From assembly GCF_014648075.1 (NCBI RefSeq), contig NZ_BMQK01000002.1, positions 682,001-746,000 on the forward strand: a stretch of 64,000 bases of DNA, written 5' to 3'. This document shows positions 17,364 to 24,992 of the stretch, piece by piece. The notes below the pieces were generated by a model. The model saw only the letters and a list, made by a program, of their open reading frames with translations, ran no database searches and had not been told where the DNA came from. The position numbers and the translations under genes were made by a program. This stretch comes from Streptomyces ruber (GTDB lineage: Bacteria > Actinomycetota > Actinomycetes > Streptomycetales > Streptomycetaceae). How positions within the stretch are numbered: the first letter of the stretch is position 1; every line of letters begins with the position of its first letter.

Positions 17364-17465
17364 GGCCCCGCGGCCCGGGGACGGGAAGCATCTCGCACGA
17401 CGGAGCCGGTCGGCGTGCGGGCGCTCGGTGCGACGGTGACCGTCCGGCCCGGGGAGGGAGAGCAC

Positions 17466-18497
17466 GTGGAGACCGTCGCGTACGGCGTCCTCGCGGACGA
17501 GGAGGCCCTGCTCCGGGAGGCGTTCGGCCGGAGGTGCGCCGGCCGTCATGAGCTGCGCTGTCTGCGGCTGTTCCTGGACGCGGACACGGTGCCCACCGCC
17601 GCCGGCCACGAGGTCGTGCTCAGCGGCGTGAACGACCGCCTGGACGCGCGGGTGCTGCGGGCCCTGGCGGAGGGCGGGACCAGGATGATCTCCCAGCGCT
17701 CCACCGGCTACAACAGCATCGACCTGTCCGCCGCCGGGAAACTGGGCCTGACGGTGGCCCGGGTCTCGTACTCCTCACCGCACTCGGTCGCCGAGTTCGC
17801 CTGGGCGCTGGCGCTCGCCGTCGACCGCGGGATCGTCCGGGCCGCCCACCGCACCCGCGAGTTCGACTTCCGGCTGGACGGTCCGATGGGCCGTGACCTG
17901 CACGGCCGGACGGCCGGGGTGGTGGGCACCGGCAGGATCGGCGCCGCGTTCGCCCGGATCGCCCACGGCTTCGGAATGCGGCTGCTGGGCTGGGACATCA
18001 CCGAGGACCCCGACTGCCTCGCCCTCGGCATGAAGTATGTGGGACGCGAGCGGCTGTTCGCGGAGTCCGACCTGGTCAGCCTGCACGTCCCGCTGGTGGC
18101 GGACACGCACCACATGGTGGACGCCGCCGCCCTCGCCCTGATGAAGGACGACGCCGTCCTGGTCAACTCCAGCCGCGGCGGCCTCGTCGACACCGACGCC
18201 CTGCTGGCCACCCTGCGCGCGGGGCGGCTGAGCGGGGTCGGCCTCGACGTGTACGAGGAGGAGGCGGGCGTGTTCCTCCTCGACAAGTCCCTGGAGGTGA
18301 TGACCGACGAGCGGCTCGCCCGGCTCATGACCTTCCCCGACGTCCTGGTCACCTCGCACCAGGCGTACTTCACCCGCGACGCGGTCGGCCGGATCGCGGA
18401 GACGACGGCGGCCGACGTCGACGCCTACCTCGCGGGCCGTACGGGTGACGACAACGTCCTCGTGGGACGGCCCGAGGCGGACCCGGGAGCGGTCTGA
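17466..18497 (+). CDS. ldhA: D-lactate dehydrogenase
   Basis: A 343-aa NAD-dependent D-2-hydroxyacid dehydrogenase that reduces pyruvate to D-lactate. The Rossmann motif is VVGTGRIGAAFARIA. Catalytic residues sit in NSSRGGLVDTDAL (Arg), GLDVYEEE (Glu) and SHQAYFT (His), and the VFLLDKS segment is diagnostic of the LdhA type. A GTG at 17466 with GGGAGGG about 7 nt upstream gives the usual family length; the frame opens earlier at 17415. A fermentative enzyme next to a PPOX protein and a hemerythrin protein, behind a DevR-like box, points to low-oxygen control. Confidence 0.9.
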   Translation: METVAYGVLADEEALLREAFGRRCAGRHELRCLRLFLDADTVPTAAGHEVVLSGVNDRLDARVLRALAEGGTRMISQRSTGYNSIDLSAAGKLGLTVARVSYSSPHSVAEFAWALALAVDRGIVRAAHRTREFDFRLDGPMGRDLHGRTAGVVGTGRIGAAFARIAHGFGMRLLGWDITEDPDCLALGMKYVGRERLFAESDLVSLHVPLVADTHHMVDAAALALMKDDAVLVNSSRGGLVDTDALLATLRAGRLSGVGLDVYEEEAGVFLLDKSLEVMTDERLARLMTFPDVLVTSHQAYFTRDAVGRIAETTAADVDAYLAGRTGDDNVLVGRPEADPGAV

Positions 18498-18578
18498 GGC
18501 GGACCCGGTTGGCGGCCGAGGCAGGCGCGGGGTGCGCCGCCACCGGGTCCATGGGCGCGGCGGGGGCGGGCACGCGGC

Positions 18579-19271
18579 TCAGGTACCGGGACGTCGTCGC
18601 CGGAGAGCGCGCCGCACGAGCAGCGCGGCCGCCGAAGCGACGAGCAGCGTGCCGGCGGCCGACGCGGCGCGGCGGGCGGCGGGGCTGTCCACCGGTGCCA
18701 GGTCCCGCAGCCGGTCGAAGCCGCTCAGCGGCACCCCCAGCACGGCGTTGCCCGGCGGGCGCCGGGGGACGGCCGGGTGCGGGTGGGTGGGCGCGGTGCG
18801 GCGTACGGCTTCCCAGGCGGCGCCGACACGGCGCAGCCGCCGGTCGCTCAGGGTCTCGCGGAGACGCGGCAGGAGTTCGTCCTCCTCGTCGCGGATGTCC
18901 TCGCGTATGAGGGCGAAGGCCTCCTGGGCCCACGCCTCGCGCCGCGGGTCGTCCCGGCCGGCCCGCTCCATCTTCGCGATCAGGCCGTTGATGGCCTGGT
19001 GCTCCTCCTCCACCCGGGCGGTGAGCCGCTCGCCCGTGCGGGTGACGTGCCGCAGCAGGGGCCACAGGACGGTCTCCTCCGCGAAGGCGTGGCTGAAGAC
19101 CAGCTGCACGATGTCCTGCCAGAGCCGCTCGCGGTGCGGGTCCGTCGCGTCGGCCGCGAGCCAGGCGTTCATCAGCCGGTCGAGCTCGACGTGGTCGCGG
19201 CGCTGCCTCAGCAGAATGCTGCCTTCGCCCCCCAGCTCGGCAGCACTCCGCCCGGCGATGGACAGGGTCAT
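18579..19271 (-). CDS. Hemerythrin-domain membrane-anchored protein
   Basis: A 230-aa protein with an HHE domain at residues 20-140. Candidate iron ligands are in RQRRDHVELDRL, FSHAFAEETVLWP, EEEHQAING and REDIRDEEDELLP, the expected H-HxxxE-HxxxE/D spacing of non-haem di-iron hemerythrins. A C-terminal hydrophobic segment (AGTLLVASAAALLVRRALRRR) would anchor it on the cytoplasmic face. A role in oxygen or nitric-oxide sensing or iron handling is typical of the family but unproven. The ATG overlaps the stop of the small upstream gene (TCAT), so the two form an operon. Confidence 0.8.
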   Translation of the reverse strand: MTLSIAGRSAAELGGEGSILLRQRRDHVELDRLMNAWLAADATDPHRERLWQDIVQLVFSHAFAEETVLWPLLRHVTRTGERLTARVEEEHQAINGLIAKMERAGRDDPRREAWAQEAFALIREDIRDEEDELLPRLRETLSDRRLRRVGAAWEAVRRTAPTHPHPAVPRRPPGNAVLGVPLSGFDRLRDLAPVDSPAARRAASAAGTLLVASAAALLVRRALRRRRPGT

Positions 19272-19438
19272 GACGTCTTTCCGGCCGCCGGGCCGTCACC
19301 CCGCGACTTGCCCTCGTCACCGCTCCGCGTCGGCTGTCCGCCGGGCTTCGGGCGGCCCTCCTCCTCCGGGTGGACGTCCCGCTCTCCCGTGACCTGCTCC
19401 AGGGGGTGGCTCTTGTCCTGGTCCTTCGCTTCGGACAT
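19268..19438 (-). CDS. Small hydrophilic protein
   Basis: A 56-aa protein starting MSEAKDQDKSHP, rich in Glu, Lys, Gly and Asp, with no hydrophobic core, so probably disordered. The ATG at 19438 has AAGGAG upstream; a longer in-frame start would add a Gly/Arg-rich stretch and looks spurious. It is translationally coupled to the hemerythrin-domain gene. Function unknown; its composition resembles small stress-induced hydrophilins. Confidence 0.6.
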   Translation of the reverse strand: MSEAKDQDKSHPLEQVTGERDVHPEEEGRPKPGGQPTRSGDEGKSRGDGPAAGKTS

Positions 19439-19466
19439 GGCGGACTCCTTACCTGTGTCGGTGGTG

Positions 19467-19486
19467 CGTGGTGGCGAGTCACCACG
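19467..19486. promoter_or_regulatory. Inverted repeat CGTGGTG-n6-CACCACG
   Basis: A perfect 7-bp inverted repeat, 19467-19473 and 19480-19486, about 30 bp upstream of the small hydrophilic gene start. It is a possible operator for the small-protein/hemerythrin operon; it could also be chance in GC-rich DNA. The rest of the 288-bp gap to the kinase gene shows no further clear element. Confidence 0.3.
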
Positions 19487-19726
19487 GAAGCGGGAGGTCA
19501 ATCCCCCCGGTCCCCTCGATCCCCTCGTCCCCTCGATCCGGAGGTCGTACGGTGCCCCTGCCGTCCCGGCTCCTCCGTGCCCCACGTCCCGGGCCGGGGG
19601 CCGCCCGGCCCCGGCGGGGGGAACACCCGGCCCCGCCCCGGTACCGTCCCCTTCCGGCGGACCGCTACCGTGACCGGGTCGGGAACGGCCGGTCGGGGCA
19701 CGTCGAGGAAGTGCGGAGGATCACTG

Positions 19727-21442
19727 GTGGGAAGCTCCGGGGAGGCCCGCATACGGTTGCCCCAGCTGAGGCTGGACGAGCTGCTGGAAGAGCTGCAGGC
19801 CCGCCTGGACGCGGCCCGCGGCACGCGCGACCGGGTGCACAGCCTGCTGGAGGCGGTCCTCTCGGTGGGCCGGGAGCTGGACCTGGAGCAGGCGCTGCGC
19901 GGCATCGTGCAGGCCGCGGCGGTGCTGGTGGACGCCGAGTACGCCGCGCTGGGCGTCATCGGCCCGGACGGCAGGGGACTGTCGGACTTCCTCACGGTCG
20001 GCATCACCGAGGAGCAGATCGCCAGGATCGGCCCCTACCCGGAGGGGCACGGCATCCTGGGGGAGCTGATCCGCCACCCGGAGCCGCTGCGGCTGGCGAG
20101 ACTCTCCGAGCACCCGTCCTCGTACGGCGTCCCGGCCCACCACCCGCCGATGCACACCTTCCTCGGCGTCCCGATCCGGGTGCGGGGCCAGGTCTTCGGC
20201 AACCTGTACCTGACCGAGAAACGCGGCGGGGCGCAGTTCGACGAAGAGGACGAGGCGGTGCTGTCCACCCTGGCGGTGGCGGCCGGTGTGGCGATCGACA
20301 ACGCCCGGCTGTACGAGGAGTCCCGGCTGCGCGAGCGCTGGCTGCGGGCGAGCGCGGAGATCACCCACAGCCTGATGTCCGGCAGCGACCGCGGCGAGGT
20401 CCTCGCGCTGATCGCCGAACGGGCCAGGGAGATCACCGGGGCGGCGCTGGCCGTGGTGGCGGTGCCCATGGCGGACACCGGCTCCCTCACGGTGGAACTG
20501 GCCATCGGGCGGGAGGCCGAGGCCCACCGCGGGCTGGTACTGCCCGCGGACAGCGGCCTGATCGGCGAGGCGTTCTCCCGTGCGGTGCCCGTCTCCAGCA
20601 CGGACGTCGCGCGCGACGGGCTCGTCCGCGCCGGGCCGCCGCGCTTCTCGGGGCTCGGTCCGGCCGTGGCCGTCCCCATCGGCACCGGCGACGGCGTACG
20701 GGGTGTCGTCCTGCTGGTCCGGGAGACGGGCCGGACGGCGTTCTCCGAGAAGGAGAACGAGCCGCTGCGGGGTTTCGCCGCGCAGGCCGCGGTGACGATG
20801 GAGCTGGCCGAGCGCCGCCGGGACGCGGAGCGGATCGCCGTGCTCCAGGACCGTGACCGGATCGCCCGGGACCTGCACGACCTGGCGATCCAGCGGCTCT
20901 TCGCGACCGGCATGACGCTGCAGAGCGCGGGCCGCTTCATCGACCACCCGGAGGCCTCGGAGCGCGTGCTGCGCGCGGTGGACGACCTGGACGAGACCAT
21001 CAAGATCATCAGGTCGACCATCTTCGGGCTGCGCTCGCGTGACGAGTCCGCCGGGCCCGGCCTGCGGGCGCGGGCGGTGCGCGTGGTCGGCGAGGCCGCG
21101 CCCGTGCTGGGGTTCGCGGCCGGGCTGCGGATGGGCGGCCTGCTCGACACCCATGTGCCGAAGGAGACCGCCGACCACCTGGTGGCCGTCCTCTCCGAGG
21201 CCCTGACCAACGTCGCCCGGCACGCGCGGGCGAGCCGGGCCGAGGTCACGCTCGAGACCGACGGCCGCAGCGTGCGGCTGGAGGTGTCCGACGACGGCGT
21301 GGGCGTCCCGGCCGGCGGCCGCCGCAGCGGGCTGCGCAACATGGCCGAGAGGGCCCAGCAGCTCGGCGGCACACTGGAGCTGACCCGTCCGCCCGACGGG
21401 GGGACCACCTTGGTGTGGCGGGTGCCGGTCACGGACCGCTGA
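19727..21442 (+). CDS. DevS/DosT-like GAF sensor histidine kinase
   Basis: A 571-aa cytoplasmic kinase. GAF-A (about 45-195) includes HHPPMHTFLGVPIRVRG...NLYLTEK, the block where DosS/DosT carry the haem-binding His. GAF-B spans about 215-365. A HisKA_3 dimerisation domain has the phospho-acceptor in DRIARDLHDLAIQRLF. The HATPase domain ends with DDGVGVP and GLRNMAERA. In mycobacteria such kinases sense O2, NO or CO and phosphorylate DevR/DosR. No response regulator lies adjacent. The GTG at 19727 has GCGGAGGA seven nt upstream. Neighbours (oxidase subunit, lactate dehydrogenase, hemerythrin, DevR-like boxes) fit a redox or oxygen role. Confidence 0.85.
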   Translation: MGSSGEARIRLPQLRLDELLEELQARLDAARGTRDRVHSLLEAVLSVGRELDLEQALRGIVQAAAVLVDAEYAALGVIGPDGRGLSDFLTVGITEEQIARIGPYPEGHGILGELIRHPEPLRLARLSEHPSSYGVPAHHPPMHTFLGVPIRVRGQVFGNLYLTEKRGGAQFDEEDEAVLSTLAVAAGVAIDNARLYEESRLRERWLRASAEITHSLMSGSDRGEVLALIAERAREITGAALAVVAVPMADTGSLTVELAIGREAEAHRGLVLPADSGLIGEAFSRAVPVSSTDVARDGLVRAGPPRFSGLGPAVAVPIGTGDGVRGVVLLVRETGRTAFSEKENEPLRGFAAQAAVTMELAERRRDAERIAVLQDRDRIARDLHDLAIQRLFATGMTLQSAGRFIDHPEASERVLRAVDDLDETIKIIRSTIFGLRSRDESAGPGLRARAVRVVGEAAPVLGFAAGLRMGGLLDTHVPKETADHLVAVLSEALTNVARHARASRAEVTLETDGRSVRLEVSDDGVGVPAGGRRSGLRNMAERAQQLGGTLELTRPPDGGTTLVWRVPVTDR

Positions 21443-21471
21443 CACCCTCGCCGCCCGCTCCACCCCTGGCC

Positions 21472-21487
21472 GGGACCTTCGGCCCCC
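21472..21487. promoter_or_regulatory. DevR/DosR-like box GGGACCTTCGGCCCCC
   Basis: GGGACC-TTC-GGCCCC motif, first of a pair centred 24 bp apart between the kinase stop and the cytochrome oxidase gene. It matches the GGGAC...GGCCC pattern of DosR boxes. Seen in sequence; binding is inferred. Confidence 0.45.
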
Positions 21488-21495
21488 GGAAGCGC

Positions 21496-21511
21496 GGGAC
21501 CGTTCGGCCCT
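21496..21511. promoter_or_regulatory. DevR/DosR-like box GGGACCGTTCGGCCCT
   Basis: Second of the pair, with the same CCGTTCGGCCCT core as the box at 17348-17363. Paired sites with helical phasing are usual for DosR-regulated promoters, so ctaD is the probable target. Confidence 0.45.
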
Positions 21512-21547
21512 GTCGACGCCCAGCACCGCGGACGAGCATGAGTCGCA

Positions 21548-21593
21548 GCCGGGAAGGACCGCTTCCCCCGCGTGTCATCTGGTCCTTCCCGGC
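21548..21593. promoter_or_regulatory. 13-bp perfect inverted repeat in the ctaD leader
   Basis: GCCGGGAAGGACC (21548-21560) and GGTCCTTCCCGGC (21581-21593) flank a 20-nt loop. It could be a terminator for the kinase gene or a leader hairpin/operator controlling ctaD. A potential in-frame GTG (21572) lies in the loop, but the GTG at 21632 is more likely used. Confidence 0.5.
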
Positions 21594-21631
21594 TGATCGA
21601 GTTCGGTACCAGAGGTGGAGGTCGCGTCCAG

Positions 21632-23365
21632 GTGGACGTCAATCACGCGTACGGCCAACAGCGCCCGGAGAGTGAACGGGGCGCCGTGGCGGTGGCCGGC
21701 GGCAGTGGAGCGGAGCCGGTCGTCCGGGCGCGGACCAGAGGCGTCGTGGTGGAGTGGCTGACGACCACCGACCACAAGAGGATCGGGACGATGTACCTGG
21801 TCTCGGCCTTCGCCTTCTTCCTGGTGGGCGGTGCGCTCGCCCTGGTGATGCGGGCCGAACTCGCCCGCCCCGGCACGCAGATCGTGTCCAACGAGCAGTT
21901 CAACCAGGCGTTCACGATGCACGGCTCGGTCATGCTGCTGCTGTTCGCGATGCCGTTGTTCACCGGTTTCGCCAACTGGCTGATGCCGCTGCAGATCGGC
22001 GCCCCGGACGTCGCCTTCCCCCGGCTGAACATGCTCGCCTACTGGCTGTTCCTGTTCGGTTCGCTCATCGCCGCGGGCGGCTTCCTCACCCCGCAGGGCG
22101 CCGCCGGCTTCGGCTGGTTCCTGTACGCGCCGCTGTCGAACGAGGTGTTCTCGCCGGGCATCGGCGCCGACATGTGGATCATGGGCGTGGCGCTCTCGGG
22201 CTTCGGCAGCATCCTCGGCGCGGTCAACTTCATCACCACGATCATCTGCATGCGCGCCCCCGGCATGACGATGTTCCGGATGCCGATCTTCACCTGGAAC
22301 GTCCTGCTCACCGGCGTACTGGTCCTGATGATCTTCCCGGTGCTCGCCGCGGCCCTCTTCGCCCTGGAGTGCGACCGCCGGTTCGGCAGCCACGTCTTCG
22401 ACGCGTCCAACGGCGGCGCCCTGCTGTGGCAGCACCTGTTCTGGTTCTTCGGCCATCCGGAGGTGTACGTCCTGGCGTTGCCGTTCTTCGGCGTCGTCAG
22501 CGAGGTCATCCCGGTCTTCGCCCGCAAGCCGATGTTCGGCTACATGGGACTGGTCGCGGCGACCATGGCCATCGCCGGTCTGTCGGTGACGGTGTGGGCG
22601 CACCACATGTACACCACCGGTGGCGTGCTGCTGCCCTTCTTCTCCTTCATGACGTTCCTGATCGGCGTCCCGACCGGGGTGAAGTTCTTCAACTGGATCG
22701 GCACGATGTGGCGGGGCTCGCTGTCCTTCGAGACACCGATGCTGTGGGCGGCCGGCTTCCTGGTGACGTTCCTGTTCGGCGGGCTCACGGGCGTGATCCT
22801 GGCCTCCCCGCCGCTGGACTTCCACGTCTCCGACTCGTACTTCGTCGTCGCCCACTTCCACTACACGCTCTTCGGCACGGTCGTGTACGCCATGTTCGCC
22901 GGCTTCCACTTCTGGTGGCCGAAGTGGACGGGCCGGATGCTCGACGAACGCCTCGGCAGGATCACCTTCTGGACGCTGACGGTCGGCTTCAACCTCACCT
23001 TCCTCGTCCAGCACTGGCTCGGCATCGAGGGCATGCCGCGCCGGTACGCGGACTACCTCGCCGCCGACGGCTTCACCGGCCTGAACATGCTGTCCACGAT
23101 CGGCTCCTTCCTGCTCGGTCTGTCGATCCTGCCGTTCCTCTACAACGTCTGGCGGACCGCCAGGTACGGCAGGAAGGTCGACGCCGACGACCCGTGGGGC
23201 TACGGCCGGTCGCTGGAGTGGGCGACCTCCTGCCCGCCCCCGCGGCACAACTTCGTCCGCCTTCCCGTCATCCGCTCCGAGTCCCCGGCGTTCGACCTGC
23301 ACCATCCGGAGGTCGCCGCACTCGACGCGGCACGGCACACCGAGCTCGACGGGGCACGGAACTGA
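21632..23365 (+). CDS. ctaD: Cytochrome c oxidase subunit I
   Basis: About 577 aa, the haem-copper core subunit of aa3-type oxidase, with twelve membrane segments. Ligand motifs are visible: FTMHGSVML (low-spin haem His), [11 protein letters not shown] (CuB His and the cross-linked Tyr), [10 protein letters not shown] (CuB His pair) and [10 protein letters not shown] (haem a3/a His). The start is uncertain: a GTG at 21632 with GGTGGAGG upstream is chosen, though the frame is open from 21572. No subunit II, III or assembly genes adjoin, so this looks like an extra ctaD copy, possibly used under altered oxygen, as the DevR-like boxes upstream suggest. Confidence 0.9.
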   Translation: MDVNHAYGQQRPESERGAVAVAGGSGAEPVVRARTRGVVVEWLTTTDHKRIGTMYLVSAFAFFLVGGALALVMRAELARPGTQIVSNEQFNQAFTMHGSVMLLLFAMPLFTGFANWLMPLQIGAPDVAFPRLNMLAYWLFLFGSLIAAGGFLTPQGAAGFGWFLYAPLSNEVFSPGIGADMWIMGVALSGFGSILGAVNFITTIICMRAPGMTMFRMPIFTWNVLLTGVLVLMIFPVLAAALFALECDRRFGSHVFDASNGGALLWQHLFWFFGHPEVYVLALPFFGVVSEVIPVFARKPMFGYMGLVAATMAIAGLSVTVWAHHMYTTGGVLLPFFSFMTFLIGVPTGVKFFNWIGTMWRGSLSFETPMLWAAGFLVTFLFGGLTGVILASPPLDFHVSDSYFVVAHFHYTLFGTVVYAMFAGFHFWWPKWTGRMLDERLGRITFWTLTVGFNLTFLVQHWLGIEGMPRRYADYLAADGFTGLNMLSTIGSFLLGLSILPFLYNVWRTARYGRKVDADDPWGYGRSLEWATSCPPPRHNFVRLPVIRSESPAFDLHHPEVAALDAARHTELDGARN

Positions 23366-23403
23366 GCGGGCGGAGCGGAACGGAAGGGGAAGGGGAGCGG
23401 ATC

Positions 23404-23841
23404 ATGCCCAACGGTGTCCTGGCCCTCGGAACCGCCGCGCTGTGCGCCTCCGGCAGCGTCTGGTACCTGCCCGCCGTGGCGGACGTCCGGGCGGGTGCCG
23501 ACCGGCCCCGGTCGCAGCGGCTGGCGGCCCTCGCGTGCCTCGTCGCGTGGGGCACGGTCGCGGCCGTCGGTGTCCTGCTGCTCACGCCCGTGCCGTGGAC
23601 CGGCACGGCCGTGACGGCGGCGGGCCTGACCGCCGCCGCCGGGCTGCGGGTGTGCTCCCGCCGGCAGCACGCACGCGAACAGGCCGAGGAGAGACGGCGG
23701 TGGGCGCACCTGGGACCGGTGGGGCGGGCGGTACCCGCACCGGCCCACGCCGCCGCGGTGTTCGTCGCCTGGGTCCTGTCGGCATCGTTCCTGGCCCTCA
23801 CGGCCGCCGCGACCGTCCTGCTGGCCGGCGGCCCCGACTGA
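23404..23841 (+). CDS. Small membrane protein
   Basis: A 145-aa protein with about four hydrophobic helices (near 5-25, 40-60, 65-80 and 115-140) separated by an Arg/Gln/Glu-rich loop (CSRRQHAREQAEERRRW). A GGGGAAGGGGAGCGG tract precedes the ATG. It follows ctaD by 38 bp, so it is likely cotranscribed and may assist the oxidase, but I recognise no family. Confidence 0.65.
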   Translation: MPNGVLALGTAALCASGSVWYLPAVADVRAGADRPRSQRLAALACLVAWGTVAAVGVLLLTPVPWTGTAVTAAGLTAAAGLRVCSRRQHAREQAEERRRWAHLGPVGRAVPAPAHAAAVFVAWVLSASFLALTAAATVLLAGGPD

Positions 23842-23915
23842 CCCCCGCGGATCACGACCGCGGGCCCGGTCGTCGCCCTGGACTTCGTGGGGACTGTTCC
23901 AGGGCGGCAGAAAGG

Positions 23916-23955
23916 CCGGTCCGGGGGCGCTTACGGTCGAGCGTCCCCGGACCGG
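23916..23955. terminator. Strong bidirectional hairpin terminator
   Basis: A 15-bp stem (one G-T pair), CCGGTCCGGGGGCGC (23916-23930) with GCGTCCCCGGACCGG (23941-23955), and a 10-nt loop, in the convergent gap between the ctaD operon and the GNAT remnant. No U-tract follows on either side, which is common for Streptomyces terminators. Confidence 0.65.
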
Positions 23956-23985
23956 TCCCGTCCAGGCACCACCGGTCCCGTACGG

Positions 23986-24402
23986 CTACGCGGGTCCGTG
24001 CCGGATCTCTCCCGCGACGTAGGTACGGGTACGGGTGCGGGGAACGAACCCCAGGGACCCGTACAGCCGCTTCGGCACGGGACACGCGGCGTCCCGGCGG
24101 CACCGGACGACGGCGCGGCGCCCGCCCGCGTCGGCGAAGGCGTGCAGCACGGCGGTGCAGACGGCACGGGCCAGGCCCGGCCGTCGGTGGTCCGGACGGG
24201 TGCCGACCGGCTCGGACTCACCCACGCCGGCCGCCTCGTCGTACCGGCCCTGGCGGTAGGCGACGACGTCACCGCCGGGGGAGACGACGACGAGATCGGT
24301 TTCGGGACGGTAGGGCCAGATGCGCCTCATACGGGCACGACGCTCGGCGGTGACCCGCGCCGAACCGAACGCGCCGCGGTGCGCCGCCGCCCCTCCGGCC
24401 AC
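23986..24402 (-). pseudogene. GNAT acetyltransferase remnant (C-terminal half)
   Basis: The 138-aa frame contains only the second half of a GNAT-type domain: ESEPVGTRPDHRRPGLARAV (acetyl-CoA-binding motif A; the usual R/Q-x-x-G-x-G/A reads RRPGLA), LYGSLGFVPRTRT and the final strand. Family members of this type are about twice as long. The front end is replaced by about 45 bp before the NUDIX stop. It may still be translated downstream of NUDIX, but catalysis is unlikely. A short genuine GNAT cannot be fully excluded. Confidence 0.55.
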
Positions 24403-24447
24403 GTCGTCCGCGTCCGGGGCCCGGTCCGGCCCCCGAGCGACCGCGCC

Positions 24448-24951
24448 TCAGCCGACCCGGTAGCCGTTCTCCAGCTCCACCGTCCCCGAGCCCTCCGCCA
24501 GCACCTCCAGCGCGGCGACGACCCGGCGGCCGAGCGAGCCCCGCAGCAGCTCGGCCAGCTCCTCGTGCGAGGCGAGCCGCCAGGACAGCAGCTCCTCCTC
24601 CTGCAGCCGGATCGCCGCGAGGTCGTCCTCGCCGAGGACACCGCCGTCGTACAGGTACGCCACCAGCGGCGGGCGCCCGGGACCGGTCACCCAGTCCACC
24701 GCGAGCAGCCGGCCCAGCTCGATGTCGAGGCCGATCTCCTCGGCGGTCTCGCGCCGCGCGCCCTGGCGCGGGCTCTCCCCGTCGTCCGACTCGACCGTGC
24801 CGCCGGGCAGCGCCCAGCCCTCCCGGTAGTTCGGCTCGACGAGCAGCACCCGCCCCTCGGCGTCCCGGAAGAGCGCGGCGGCGCCGGCGAGCACGCGGGG
24901 GAGGCCCGCGATGTAGGTGGCGAAGTCCTGGGTGGTGTTCGAGGTGGTCAT
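24448..24951 (-). CDS. NUDIX hydrolase
   Basis: A 167-aa protein with the Nudix box: GGTVESDDGESPRQGARRETAEEIG (roughly residues 50-74), including the REtaEEiG catalytic glutamates. The box has two extra residues between GG and the Glu helix relative to the canonical GX5EX7REUXEEXGU, which some actinobacterial members show. The substrate (nucleoside diphosphate derivative) is unknown. The ATG at 24949-24951 gives normal domain length; the frame is open further upstream through low-complexity Arg/Pro sequence. Confidence 0.8.
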   Translation of the reverse strand: MTTSNTTQDFATYIAGLPRVLAGAAALFRDAEGRVLLVEPNYREGWALPGGTVESDDGESPRQGARRETAEEIGLDIELGRLLAVDWVTGPGRPPLVAYLYDGGVLGEDDLAAIRLQEEELLSWRLASHEELAELLRGSLGRRVVAALEVLAEGSGTVELENGYRVG

Positions 24952-24992
24952 CGGGAAAGGGTATCCAGCCACGGCGGCGGCCCACCTCCCGC

